In this document: positions 7,763 to 16,980 of the stretch, one piece after another
How positions within the stretch are numbered: position 1 is the stretch's first letter
Layout of the letters: each line of letters starts with the position of its first letter
Source of the DNA: Desulfobotulus pelophilus
GTDB taxonomy: Bacteria; Desulfobacterota; Desulfobacteria; Desulfobacterales; ASO4-4
Direction of reading: 5' to 3'
Length of the DNA: 64,000 bases
Assembly (NCBI RefSeq): GCF_026155325.1
Contig: NZ_JAPFPW010000006.1
Coordinates: 1-64,000, forward strand
Made by a program: the position numbers and the translations under genes
The notes under the pieces: generated by a model
Database searches by the model: none
Told to the model about the DNA's origin: nothing
What the model saw: the letters and a program-made list of their open reading frames with translations, nothing else

Positions 7763-10039
7763 TCAGCTTTTTTTTCCATCCTGCATAATGATGCCCATAT
7801 GGGAAAGCTCTTCCCGCAAACGGTCCGACGCCTCCCAGTCTCCTCTGCTACGTGCTGCTTCCCTTTCCGCCAGCTTCAGGGCTATTTCCGGATTACTGCT
7901 GGGATCAGTAAATTCGAAAATTCCCAGAACACTGTCCATTTGCCGGAAAATTTCCAGAACTCTGGATGCACCCAGAGGCCCCACACCACCATCCGCAAGC
8001 AGTCGATTCAGGTTGCGGATCTGGTTGAAGATTCCCCCCATGGCTGCGGAAATATTGAGATCATCGTCCATGTCCCTGATAAAATTTGTCATCAGTTCCG
8101 TGGCAAGGGTTTCCAGCTCCCCGGTTTCATTTCCCGTTGTGATACAGGCCAGGCGGTGCAGGCAGCTGTCAATTCGCAAAAGGGATCTGCGCACGGCAAG
8201 CCGGACCTCCGCCGTAAGAAGAGCCGGCTTGCGGTAGTGGGCAGACAGAAGCCAGAAACGGACTTCTCTGTCCGTCATCCCGTCTTCATCCAGATCCTTC
8301 AGGGTCAACCGGTAATCCTGACCAACGGCTCGCCCGTTCACAAAAACCCTGTCACAGTGCATCCAGAACCGGGCCATGGGGGCTCCCGTAGCTGCTGTGG
8401 CAATGGCTATTTCATTTTCATGGTGAGGGAAAAGAAGGTCTCTGGAACTTGTATGAATATCAAATGTTTGTCCAAGGTATTTCATGGACATGGCCGCACA
8501 CTGCAGGTGCAGTGAGGGCCTCACATTACCCCATTCCGTACTGGCATAGATCCCCCGTTTCAGCTCAGAGAGGCGGATTCTCTTCAGCAGGGTGAAATCC
8601 CGGGGGTTGTCCTTTTCATATTCCTCCAGATCCACGGTGGCTCCCAGGCGAATTTTATCCAAATCCACACCGGAAAGGGACCCGTACTCTGGAAAAGCAG
8701 ATATGTTGAAGTAAATGGAGTGATGCTTTTCATAGGCGACACCGGAACTGACCAGCTTCCGCGTAAGAGAAACCATATCTTCAAGGTGTTCGCTGACTTT
8801 AGGATAATGCTTAGCCGGCAAAACCTTGAGCCTTGCCAGATCTTCATGAAAAATCCGGATCCACTGCTCCGTAAACTGGGCCAGAGGAAGGCCTGCCGCT
8901 TCGGATCCTGCAATGGTTTTGTCATCCATGTCCGTAATGTTCATCACGTGGGTTACATCAAGGCCCCGGAACTTCAGATATCGGCACAGAAGGTCACTGA
9001 AAACAGCTCTGCGGCAACCTCCGAGGTGCATGCGGTCATGAACGGTGGGGCCGCAGGAATAAATGGAGGCCTTACCTTCGTGCAGAGGGCGGAAATTTTC
9101 TTTAGTCCGTGAAAGTGTGTTGTGAAACTTCAGGCTTTCCGGAGTTTTGCTGGCAAACAGTTCTGTGGAGAGGTAGCGTTCTCCACTATCCGGAAAGATG
9201 ACCACCAGCGTGCCCGATTCCATGGAAGCGGCCATGTCATGGGCAACAGCCATGGCTGCACCGCTGCTCATTCCCACAAGAAGACCTTCTTCTCTGGCCA
9301 GCTTTCTGGCCATTTCAAAAGCCCGGCCATCCTGGATATTGATTTTTGCATCCAACCGCTGTTTTTCGTACAGTTCCGGCTGATATGCTTCCTTCATGTT
9401 TTTCAGACCCTGAATCCGGTGCCCGAGGTAAGGCTCCACTCCGATGATACGGATGTCACTGTTCAGGCACTTCAGGCCCCTGGATAGTCCCATAAGGGTA
9501 CCCGTGGTACCCATGGTGGCCACAACGGCCTGGACCTTTCCGCCGGTCTGCTCCCATATTTCCCGGCTCGTTCCGTCGGCATGGGCTCGCCAGTTGGCTT
9601 CGGTGTTGTACTGATCCGTCATAAAATACCGGTCAGGATGTTCCCGCACCAACCGGTAAACAGCCTCTATGGCCCCATCCGTTCCCAGATGGCCGGGAGT
9701 GAGGAGTATGTCGGCTCCCCTTGCCTTAAGAATGCGACGTCGTTCGAGGCTCACAGCTTCACTCATGGCCAGCATGAGCCTGTATCCTTTTACAGCACAG
9801 ACCATAGCGAGGCCAATGCCTGTATTGCCACTGGTCGCCTCTATAACGACCTTGTCTCTGGTCAGGATACCCGCTTCTTCGGCCATGCGGATCATGTAAA
9901 GAGCGGCCCGATCCTTTACGGAGCCGCCGGGATTCATGTATTCAAGTTTGGCAAGAATCCGTACGGAAGGATTGGGATTCATCCGACGAATTTCAACCAT
10001 AGGGGTATTGCCGATAAAGTCCAGAAGGGAATATGACAT
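7763..10039 (-). CDS. Cysteine synthase (CysK/CysM-type) fused to a degenerate cysteinyl-tRNA synthetase
   Basis: A 758-residue two-domain protein. Residues 1-300 form a complete fold-type II PLP cysteine synthase: Lys42 in GGSVKDR, TSGNTG at 69-74, the phosphate loop MGTTGT at 176-181 and SSGAA at 258-262. Residues ~305-758 form a full-length CysRS-like region. It keeps all four expected zinc ligands of the cysteine pocket (Cys329, Cys514, His539, Glu543). HIGH is changed to HLGG (338-341), and the KMSKS loop is absent, replaced around 570-580 by AVGQDYRLT. It is therefore unlikely to charge tRNA normally; cysteine sensing or another condensation is possible. A canonical cysS lies at 45023-46438. 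SD AGGA precedes the ATG. It sits 40 nt after the photolyase. Confidence 0.85.
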   Translation of the reverse strand: MSYSLLDFIGNTPMVEIRRMNPNPSVRILAKLEYMNPGGSVKDRAALYMIRMAEEAGILTRDKVVIEATSGNTGIGLAMVCAVKGYRLMLAMSEAVSLERRRILKARGADILLTPGHLGTDGAIEAVYRLVREHPDRYFMTDQYNTEANWRAHADGTSREIWEQTGGKVQAVVATMGTTGTLMGLSRGLKCLNSDIRIIGVEPYLGHRIQGLKNMKEAYQPELYEKQRLDAKINIQDGRAFEMARKLAREEGLLVGMSSGAAMAVAHDMAASMESGTLVVIFPDSGERYLSTELFASKTPESLKFHNTLSRTKENFRPLHEGKASIYSCGPTVHDRMHLGGCRRAVFSDLLCRYLKFRGLDVTHVMNITDMDDKTIAGSEAAGLPLAQFTEQWIRIFHEDLARLKVLPAKHYPKVSEHLEDMVSLTRKLVSSGVAYEKHHSIYFNISAFPEYGSLSGVDLDKIRLGATVDLEEYEKDNPRDFTLLKRIRLSELKRGIYASTEWGNVRPSLHLQCAAMSMKYLGQTFDIHTSSRDLLFPHHENEIAIATAATGAPMARFWMHCDRVFVNGRAVGQDYRLTLKDLDEDGMTDREVRFWLLSAHYRKPALLTAEVRLAVRRSLLRIDSCLHRLACITTGNETGELETLATELMTNFIRDMDDDLNISAAMGGIFNQIRNLNRLLADGGVGPLGASRVLEIFRQMDSVLGIFEFTDPSSNPEIALKLAEREAARSRGDWEASDRLREELSHMGIIMQDGKKS

Positions 10040-10079
10040 AATCTATCCTGATAATTGCAGAATCAATTAAGGCCCCGTA

Positions 10080-11477
10080 TCAGCAGGGCACTTTGTTACA
10101 GCCTGGCAGACTGTTCACATGATGGACATATTCGCGGATATGACTTTTCCGCTCAAGGCCGGAAGCAGCCATATAACGGACACTTCCAAAGACAGGTCTT
10201 TTGGGCCATGGTCTGTCGTGAAGACCGAAAATCCAGCCACAACCCGCATAAGAAGACGGATCCCTTCCATCGAGAAAGCCTGTGTTGGTAAGGTACAGAA
10301 GACGCTCAAAGGCTTCCTCCGGAGAAGCGGACCACTCCAGAATTTTTTTCCCCCAGTACATACGCATGACATTGTGCATATATCCCGTGCGCCTCATTTC
10401 TTCCATGGCGGCATTCCAGTAGCTGTCATGGGTGGCAGCAGATTGCAGGGTTTCCATGTCATACAAAAAGGGACGCCGGTCCTGCCTGTGCAGATCAAGG
10501 GTTTCCTGTGCCCAGGCAGGCAGGGAAGAATAGCTGTCATAATCTGGCGTGTGGTGCACAAAATTGACGGCCAGTTCCCTCCGTACCACAAGCTGTTCCA
10601 GGAAAGCCTTTTTGATCTCCTCATCCAGCTCGGAGTCCAGGATCCTGCGGACCACAACTGCCGGGCTGATCATGCCAAAATGAAGAAAGGGAGAAAGAAA
10701 TGACACCCCGTAGCGATGGGGAATACGCCGATCCATGACATATCTCTCCGCCCTCTCCTGCATAAAGTTGTCAAGGCAAAGAGCTGCCGCATCTTCTCCG
10801 CCTCCGTATCGCCAGACAACGGGCGTGGAAGAAGGAAAAATCTTTGCCTGACGCAGCAGTTTTTCCAGATCTTTCAGGCTTTCTCCGGCCGGGGTTTTCC
10901 CCGTGATGGGCGGAGGTGTGATCTGGGGGACTGGCGACAGGAAACAACCCGTTTTTTTCAGAATTTGCGGCCGGAGCACATAGGCTGCATAGGCTCTTTT
11001 ATGATAGGCCTCTGCCACGGGGACAACGACATCCCCTTCCACTGCCGTTACGGAACAGGGGGCATGGCTACCCGCAAATTCACGCCATGATCGCTGATGC
11101 CTCAGATACCCCACATCACAAATCATGGCAGCCGCATTGTTGTACAGATCGGGCAGTATGGATTCGGGGGTCCCGATACGAAGAACAAAGCCCATCCCCC
11201 TGTCCCGCAGTTTTACGGAAAGGCTCTGGAGTCCCTGCAGCATGAAAAAAAAGTGAAAGCTTCGTGCTTCCGGATAGTCTCCCATAAGGATAAAAGCCAC
11301 CAGCACCGGTTTTTTGAGAAAAAGAGCGGTTTCTACGGCAAAGGCCAGTGCATGATTGCCTTCAATCCTCTGGGACTGCTGCATCCAGTACAGAACATAA
11401 CGGCCTTCCGGGCGAAAGGGCTGGGAATTCATCCGTCTGAGTCTTTCCGGCGGTACGGCTGAAAAACTTCCTGTCAT
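10080..11477 (-). CDS. Class II CPD photolyase
   Basis: DNA photolyase that splits cyclobutane pyrimidine dimers using FADH- and blue light. The class II signature YWMQQSQRIEGNHAL lies near residues 30-44, and the C-terminal FAD-binding helical domain includes TGYMHNVMRMYWGKKILEW and FLDGRDPSSYAGCGWIFG. The 465-residue length is typical of class II. The start at 11477 is 1 nt after the stop of the upstream small gene and has no clear SD, so coupled translation is likely. A second in-frame ATG at 11432 (MNSQPFRPEGRYVLY) sits after GGAAAG and is a fair alternative. Confidence 0.92.
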   Translation of the reverse strand: MTGSFSAVPPERLRRMNSQPFRPEGRYVLYWMQQSQRIEGNHALAFAVETALFLKKPVLVAFILMGDYPEARSFHFFFMLQGLQSLSVKLRDRGMGFVLRIGTPESILPDLYNNAAAMICDVGYLRHQRSWREFAGSHAPCSVTAVEGDVVVPVAEAYHKRAYAAYVLRPQILKKTGCFLSPVPQITPPPITGKTPAGESLKDLEKLLRQAKIFPSSTPVVWRYGGGEDAAALCLDNFMQERAERYVMDRRIPHRYGVSFLSPFLHFGMISPAVVVRRILDSELDEEIKKAFLEQLVVRRELAVNFVHHTPDYDSYSSLPAWAQETLDLHRQDRRPFLYDMETLQSAATHDSYWNAAMEEMRRTGYMHNVMRMYWGKKILEWSASPEEAFERLLYLTNTGFLDGRDPSSYAGCGWIFGLHDRPWPKRPVFGSVRYMAASGLERKSHIREYVHHVNSLPGCNKVPC

Positions 11478-11478
11478 T

Positions 11479-11757
11479 TTAAATCCGTTTCAGGGGAGAC
11501 AGCTCTCCCCGCCACTGGGCCAGCACTGCTTCCAGGGCAGCAATTTCTGCAGATAGCATGACTTCCTGCACGGGGCTGCCTCCGTCCCATCCGTGGCCAT
11601 AGCGCAGATACCTGTCGTTAAGCCTTGCCTCAATTTCGGTGATGGGCAGGCCGGAATGCATTTCCCCCTGCCGTGTCAGTTCCATAAAGGTACGGTCAAA
11701 GGTTTCCTCAAAAAGATTTTCGCGCCATTTTTCCGTTGCATCCTTGCTGTCATTCAT
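11479..11757 (-). CDS. Small uncharacterised helical protein
   Basis: A 92-residue acidic protein (MNDSKDATEKWRENLFEETF...) with several predicted helices and no recognised domain. The start at 11757 has an excellent SD (AAGGAG, 8-9 nt upstream). The frame runs upstream into tmk without an SD, so the longer version is rejected. It lies between tmk (81 nt upstream) and the photolyase (1 nt downstream), probably in one transcript. The GHGWDGGSP segment near residue 60 is its only distinctive feature. Confidence 0.65.
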   Translation of the reverse strand: MNDSKDATEKWRENLFEETFDRTFMELTRQGEMHSGLPITEIEARLNDRYLRYGHGWDGGSPVQEVMLSAEIAALEAVLAQWRGELSPLKRI

Positions 11758-11837
11758 GGCGATACTCCTTATCCGTTCAAAAAACGGTCTGATAATACCC
11801 GGAGATATTCCGGCATACGATTCGATACCTGACGGCC

Positions 11838-12482
11838 TCAGTTTTTTCGGCTTTGCATTCTTTCCTCGATGACAAGCAGCATGGTGTCCGTCAGAGTTTC
11901 CTGGGGCTGCATGGCATCCAGACAGCAAAAACGGTTTGTCTCCTTTGCCGCAAGGGCAAGGAAACCCTGACGGATCCGCCTGTGGAAATCCAGAGATTCC
12001 TGCTCAAACCGCATTTCATCAAGACTTCTCGTACCCTGGTTGGCCTGGGACAATGCCCTTGACAGGCCCTCTTCGGGTAAGAGATCCAGCAGAAAGGTAA
12101 TATCCGGAAGTAAACCCTGCAGAACCAGCTCATGAACACGCTGAATCCGTTCCGGATCCAGGCCCCGGGCAACTCCCTGATATACGGTTGTGCTGTCTGC
12201 GAAACGATCGCTGATGACTATTTTCCCTTCCTTGAGGGCAGGTCTCACAACCTCTGCGAGGTGCTGTGCCCTGTCAGCAGCGTAGAGAAAAAGTTCCGTA
12301 TCAGCAACCATGGCTCTGTTGGCAGGGTCCAGAAGAAGGGCGCGGATTTTACGGCCAATGGCAGTACCGCCCGGTTCCCGGGTAACAACAACCCTGTATC
12401 CCTTCTGTTCCAGTTTTTCTGAAAGCCGCCGCACCTGAGTGCTTTTCCCTGCACCTTCACCGCCGCAGAGTGTAATCAGCAT
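11838..12482 (-). CDS. tmk: Thymidylate kinase
   Basis: dTMP kinase, converting dTMP to dTDP with ATP. The 214 residues contain the P-loop GGEGAGKST (7-15), the REPGGT motif (35-40) and the DRFADST motif around residue 92. The LID region near residue 145 carries SQANQGTRSLDEMRFE. The ATG at 12482 follows AAGGGAACATAGT. It is the first gene of a minus-strand series and divergent from lptD. In related genomes tmk often neighbours holB; here holB is about 6.4 kb away on the other strand. Confidence 0.96.
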   Translation of the reverse strand: MLITLCGGEGAGKSTQVRRLSEKLEQKGYRVVVTREPGGTAIGRKIRALLLDPANRAMVADTELFLYAADRAQHLAEVVRPALKEGKIVISDRFADSTTVYQGVARGLDPERIQRVHELVLQGLLPDITFLLDLLPEEGLSRALSQANQGTRSLDEMRFEQESLDFHRRIRQGFLALAAKETNRFCCLDAMQPQETLTDTMLLVIEERMQSRKN

Positions 12483-12540
12483 ACTATGTTCCCTTTTATG
12501 AAGTGTGACCAGATTTTTTACCGGGGTACATGGGCTGCCC

Positions 12541-12569
12541 TTGTCCGGATACTGAAGTGCATGTATAGT
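12541..12569 (+). promoter_or_regulatory. Probable sigma70-type promoter of lptD
   Basis: TTGTCC (12541-12546), a 17-bp spacer and TATAGT (12564-12569) match the -35/-10 consensus at 4/6 and 5/6. It lies in the tmk-lptD divergent region, about 70 bp before the lptD start. Confidence 0.5.
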
Positions 12570-12639
12570 CCATAAGTTTCAGAGGTTCAAGCGAAAGCCG
12601 GGCTGGATTTTTTCTTTACATTACAGGACGACCAAATCT

Positions 12640-14787
12640 ATGGGGCTTACTTTCCGATTCCTTTTTTTTCTCCTTCTGCTTCCCCTGCTGGCCAGTGCGC
12701 AACCCCCTTCCCCTTATGTGATTCATGCAGAACGGCTGGGCTATGATCCCGTATCCGGACAGTACAGGGCCATGGGTAAGGTCCGTATAGAGAGGGAAGG
12801 TACAATCCTCACGGCGGACAGGGCCATATATAATCCAGAAGCCAATACCTTTACCGGCGAGGGTAATGTGGTCCTCGAAACCGGTGGGGACCGCATGACG
12901 GGCGAACGGATCCATTACAATATGGAAGAAGATACGGGTACCGTTGAAAAAGGATATATTTTTGTCACAGAGTCCCAGTTCCGGCTCAGGGGCCGTCGTA
13001 TTGAACGGACAGGAGAGCATACCTATATTGCCGAAGGAGCCGGGCTGACGGCCTGCGAGGGTGATGTCCCGGACTGGGAAATTACGGCTTCACGGATCCA
13101 TGTTACACTGGAGGGGTACGGAACTCTCCAGCACGGAGCTTTCCGCATCAAGGGTTTTCCTGTCCTCTATGCGCCATGGGTACTTTTTCCCGCAAAAACC
13201 CAAAGGCAGAGCGGACTTCTCATTCCGGATTTTTCCCTCTCCGACCGCTATGGATATGAGCATGTGCAACCCCTCTACCTTGTGCTCAGCGACAGCTCTG
13301 ATGCGACCTTCTATTATCACTTCATGGAAAAGGGCAGAGATCGGATGGGGCTGGAATACCGTAAGGTATGGAGTACGGAAGACCGTCTTACCATGAGGGT
13401 GGATGGCCTCAAGGACAGCAGGACTCCTGAAACTGAAAAAGCGCCGGATTACAGCGGCGACCGCTACTGGTTTCGCATGAAACAGAATGTTTCCTTTGGA
13501 TCTTCTGCCATGGGGTTTGTCGATCTGGACCTGCTCAGTGACCCGGACTATATGGATGATTTCAAGGATGGCACCCTTGGGTACGCAAAGTCCAACGCCC
13601 TTTTCCAGGGAGAATTCGGAAGGGATCTGGATGCGGAAAAGGAGCGGACCCGGACCAACCGTTTTCTGCTGACCGGAAGCGGTGAAGTTTTTCGAATGGA
13701 AGGCGAGTTTGTGTGGGAAGATGATGTCAGAAGGCGCAGTCTGGACCTGAAGGACAGCACCGTACAGCGCCTTCCGCAGATCCGCGTATCAACCCGGAGA
13801 CAGGCCATGGCCTGGCTGCCCCTGTACCACGATTTTGAAGCAGAAGGCACGTACTTTCACCGCATTGACGGTGAGCGGGGCTCCCGTATGGACCTGGCGC
13901 CCCGCATGTATGCCCCTTTCCGTATGGGGCCTTTTTCTGCTGAACCCTCCGTTGGGCTACGCCAGACCTACTGGTACACCGAGAACCCCCTGGACCCGGA
14001 CGACAAGGGGCTTAGCATGGATGACCGGACCCTCTATGATGCACGCTTTGATCTTTTTACGGAAATCTACCGGGTTTTTGACCTTGAAAGAACCGCTGCC
14101 GATAAAATCCGTCACAGCATTCAGCCAAGGCTGACCTTTGAATTTGTTCCGCACAAAGATCAGGATACCCTCCCCGACTTTGATGATCTTGACCGCATCG
14201 GGAAGCGACGTCTTGTAACCTACAGCCTTACCCAAAGCCTGACCGCCCGTTTTCCGGGACAGGATGTGGATGACAGGGATCGTTTGCCGGAATACAGGGA
14301 GTTTCTCCGACTTAAGGTTTCCCAGAGCTATGACATTGACAAAGCGAAAGAGGATGGCGAAACGGCATTCTCCGACGCCAAGGCGGAGCTCTCCCTTTTC
14401 CCCGCAGATGGTGTTCGCCTGTTTGGAGACATTTCATGGTCACCCGAAGAAGCAGACTGGAACACGTACAGCGCAGGTATGGATCTGCGCCATGGCTCTC
14501 ATCGTTTTTATGCAGAACACCGCTACTCTAAGGATGTTTCCGCATCCATGCACCTCAGAGGGTATCTCGGCCTGACGGACAACGTGGGCTTTCTCTGGAA
14601 TTACGCACGCAATATGAAAGACGACATCATCAACCGGCAGGATTACGGCATTCGTTACAACAGGGGGTGCTGGCAGCTTGATCTGATTTATTCGGATGAT
14701 AAGGATGACCGCAAACTCGGATTTTTCTGGACTCTTACGGGACTGGGCGTGTTTGAACACAGCCTGGGAGAGGAGAGGCTTCCATAG
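12640..14787 (+). CDS. lptD: LPS-assembly outer-membrane protein LptD
   Basis: LptD forms the outer-membrane barrel that, with LptE, inserts LPS in the outer leaflet. The 715-residue protein starts with a signal peptide (cleavage after ASA near residue 20). An OstA/LptA-like jelly-roll domain follows (about 25-130: AERLGYDPVSGQYRAMGKV, repeated GNVVLETGGDRMTGERI). The rest is a long Asp/Tyr/Arg-rich beta-barrel. The ATG at 12640 has a weak AGGA 11 nt upstream. It opens a plus-strand run with the heptose-activation genes, consistent with envelope glycolipid biogenesis. Few cysteines are visible, so the disulfide arrangement differs from E. coli. Confidence 0.93.
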   Translation: MGLTFRFLFFLLLLPLLASAQPPSPYVIHAERLGYDPVSGQYRAMGKVRIEREGTILTADRAIYNPEANTFTGEGNVVLETGGDRMTGERIHYNMEEDTGTVEKGYIFVTESQFRLRGRRIERTGEHTYIAEGAGLTACEGDVPDWEITASRIHVTLEGYGTLQHGAFRIKGFPVLYAPWVLFPAKTQRQSGLLIPDFSLSDRYGYEHVQPLYLVLSDSSDATFYYHFMEKGRDRMGLEYRKVWSTEDRLTMRVDGLKDSRTPETEKAPDYSGDRYWFRMKQNVSFGSSAMGFVDLDLLSDPDYMDDFKDGTLGYAKSNALFQGEFGRDLDAEKERTRTNRFLLTGSGEVFRMEGEFVWEDDVRRRSLDLKDSTVQRLPQIRVSTRRQAMAWLPLYHDFEAEGTYFHRIDGERGSRMDLAPRMYAPFRMGPFSAEPSVGLRQTYWYTENPLDPDDKGLSMDDRTLYDARFDLFTEIYRVFDLERTAADKIRHSIQPRLTFEFVPHKDQDTLPDFDDLDRIGKRRLVTYSLTQSLTARFPGQDVDDRDRLPEYREFLRLKVSQSYDIDKAKEDGETAFSDAKAELSLFPADGVRLFGDISWSPEEADWNTYSAGMDLRHGSHRFYAEHRYSKDVSASMHLRGYLGLTDNVGFLWNYARNMKDDIINRQDYGIRYNRGCWQLDLIYSDDKDDRKLGFFWTLTGLGVFEHSLGEERLP

Positions 14788-14844
14788 CCGTATCCGTCTG
14801 CCGGGATGACGGCAAGGTTCTCCATAGATAAAGGAAAGAATGTT

Positions 14845-15840
14845 ATGATTATTGCACAAACGCCACTTCGCCTGAGCTTTGTGGGAGGTGGATCGGACAT
14901 GAAAGCGTTTTATAGTCAACGGGACGGGGCTGTGATCTGTACCGCCATAGACAAATATGTTTATGCCATCATAAAAGAGCGTTTTGATGAGGAAATCTAC
15001 CTGAACTATTCTGAAAAAGAACGGGTTTCCAAAGTGGATGACATCCGTCATGACCTTGTGCGCGAAGCCATGAAATTAACAGGGGTGAATGCGGGGGTGG
15101 AAATTACGACTCTGGCAGATATTCCCTCTTCCGGTTCAGGTCTTGGAAGCTCCAGTGCCATCACCGTTGCCCTGCTCCATGCTCTGCATACCTATCGTAA
15201 TGAGCTCGTTACGGCGGAACAGCTGGCTGAGGAAGCCTGCCACATTGAAATCGACAGACTGAAAAAACCCATCGGCAGGCAGGATCAGTATGCCGCTGCC
15301 TATGGTGGCCTGCACCATTTTATTTTTCAAAAAAATGACAGAGTACTGCGCAGTCCCGTGCATCTCCCCCCTGCCCTGCGCCGGAGAATTTCCGAAAGTA
15401 TGCAGCTTTTTTTCACGGGAATAACCCGCAGCGCTGACAGTATTCTCTCCGAACAGCAAAAAAACCTGAAAGAACAGGATAAAATGGAAAGCCTTGCTTC
15501 CATGGTAGATCTGGTTCAACCGTTTATCGATGCCCTTGTCAAAGGAGACGTGGAAACCTGCGGTCGTCTTCTCCACCGTAACTGGCTTTTAAAACAAAGC
15601 CTGGCCACCGGCATTTCCAGTGCCGACACCCGCTCGATGTATGATGCGGCACGGAATTCCGGAGCTGTGGGTGGTAAAATTGCCGGAGCCGGTGGCGGAG
15701 GGTTCATGTTCTTTTTCACACCACCGGGAAACCAGCCTGCCGTACGGGAAAAACTATCCGGTTTCAGGGAATTCCCCTTCCTTCTCAGCGAGTCCGGAAG
15801 CCGTATTATTTTTGACGGCCGATCCTATTCAGCCAAATAA
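14845..15840 (+). CDS. GHMP-family sugar kinase, D-glycero-D-manno-heptose 7-phosphate kinase-like
   Basis: A 331-residue GHMP kinase. Family motif 1 is PLRLSFVGGGSDM near the start, motif 2 (ATP loop) is PSSGSGLGSSSA around 94-105, and motif 3 is GAGGGGFMFFF near 285. The arrangement fits HddA-type kinases, which phosphorylate heptose 7-phosphate at C1. The ATG at 14845 is preceded by AAAGGAAAG; the frame starts 13 codons earlier without an SD. The following epimerase, nucleotidyltransferase and SIS isomerase support a heptose-nucleotide pathway. Specificity for another sugar cannot be excluded. Confidence 0.82.
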   Translation: MIIAQTPLRLSFVGGGSDMKAFYSQRDGAVICTAIDKYVYAIIKERFDEEIYLNYSEKERVSKVDDIRHDLVREAMKLTGVNAGVEITTLADIPSSGSGLGSSSAITVALLHALHTYRNELVTAEQLAEEACHIEIDRLKKPIGRQDQYAAAYGGLHHFIFQKNDRVLRSPVHLPPALRRRISESMQLFFTGITRSADSILSEQQKNLKEQDKMESLASMVDLVQPFIDALVKGDVETCGRLLHRNWLLKQSLATGISSADTRSMYDAARNSGAVGGKIAGAGGGGFMFFFTPPGNQPAVREKLSGFREFPFLLSESGSRIIFDGRSYSAK

Positions 15841-15858
15841 AAAAAGGTGACCCATCCT

Positions 15859-16980
15859 ATGCATATTCTCATTACAGGTGGTGCGGGATTTATCGGTTCC
15901 CACACAGCAGACGCCCTCCTGGCTCAGGGACACAGGGTGCGGGTGCTGGACTGCCTGCAGCCAACGGTTCATCCCATGGGGCTGCCCTCCTACCTCTCTC
16001 CCGATATCGAGTTTATTCGCGGTGATGTCCGATCTAAGGCAGACTGGGTTCTTGCTCTGGACGGTGTGGATGCCGTCTATCATTTTGCCGCCTATCAGGA
16101 CTATCTTACGGATTTTTCAACTTTTTATCATGTCAATGCCGTGGGAACCGCCCTTTTGTATGAAATACTGGCGGAACAGGGAGACAGGCGCAGAGTTACA
16201 AAGGTAATTGTCGCGACAAGTCAGGCCGTGATGGGTGAAGGACTTTACCACTGTCCTTCCTGTAGCTGGGAAGGAGTTCCCGATATCAGGGATGAAAGTC
16301 GACTAAAGCAAAAATACTGGGAACACCCCTGTCCACTTTGCGGCCACAATCTTGATTGGCAGGCTTCATCTGAGTCCATTGCCAATCCGTGTAACCCCTA
16401 TGCCCTCTCCAAGGATGCCCAGGAAAAAGCGGCCCTGCGCCTGGGAAGGAGGGAAGATATTGATACCACCGTGCTACGTTATTCCATTGTTCAGGGACCG
16501 AGACAGTCTTTTTTTAATGCCTATTCTGGTGCCATGCGGATTTTTTCCCTTTGCCTTTACTGCGGAAGAAGCCCCCTTATATTTGAAGACGGCCTGCAAA
16601 TCAGGGATTTTGTCAATATTCATGATGTGGTGGATGCGAACCTGCTGGTGCTGGAGCACCCCGAAGCAAAGGGACGTATTTTGAATGTAGGTGGTGGCAG
16701 GGCATACACAGTCAACACTTTTTATGAAACCATGCAGAATATCACGGGCAAAAGAATTGCACCCGAGAAATCAAGCCACTATCGATATGGCGATACCCGT
16801 CATATTTTCTCTGACATAACAGCATTGCAGAGCCTTGGGTGGCAACCCGGACGGGGGATAGAAGAAAGTATTCTTGCCTACTGGCAGCATCTTCATGAAA
16901 GCCAGGCACAGGAAGACATTCTTGCCTATGCCGATGCTCACATGAAAAAACTGAACGTCATCCGGGAGGCAAAGGGATGA
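15859..16980 (+). CDS. NAD-dependent sugar epimerase/dehydratase with a CxxC...CxxC insertion
   Basis: Extended SDR of 373 residues: the Rossmann motif GGAGFIGS is at 7-14, catalytic Ser near 121, and YALSK gives Tyr181/Lys185. Between the Ser and the Tyr sits an insertion with CPSC (132-135) and CPLC (158-161), a probable zinc-ribbon seldom seen in this fold. It probably acts on a nucleotide sugar made by the neighbours. I place the start at ATG 15859 because AAAGGTGA lies just upstream; a GTG at 15847 is in the same frame. It overlaps the next gene by 4 nt (ATGA). Confidence 0.82.
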   Translation: MHILITGGAGFIGSHTADALLAQGHRVRVLDCLQPTVHPMGLPSYLSPDIEFIRGDVRSKADWVLALDGVDAVYHFAAYQDYLTDFSTFYHVNAVGTALLYEILAEQGDRRRVTKVIVATSQAVMGEGLYHCPSCSWEGVPDIRDESRLKQKYWEHPCPLCGHNLDWQASSESIANPCNPYALSKDAQEKAALRLGRREDIDTTVLRYSIVQGPRQSFFNAYSGAMRIFSLCLYCGRSPLIFEDGLQIRDFVNIHDVVDANLLVLEHPEAKGRILNVGGGRAYTVNTFYETMQNITGKRIAPEKSSHYRYGDTRHIFSDITALQSLGWQPGRGIEESILAYWQHLHESQAQEDILAYADAHMKKLNVIREAKG

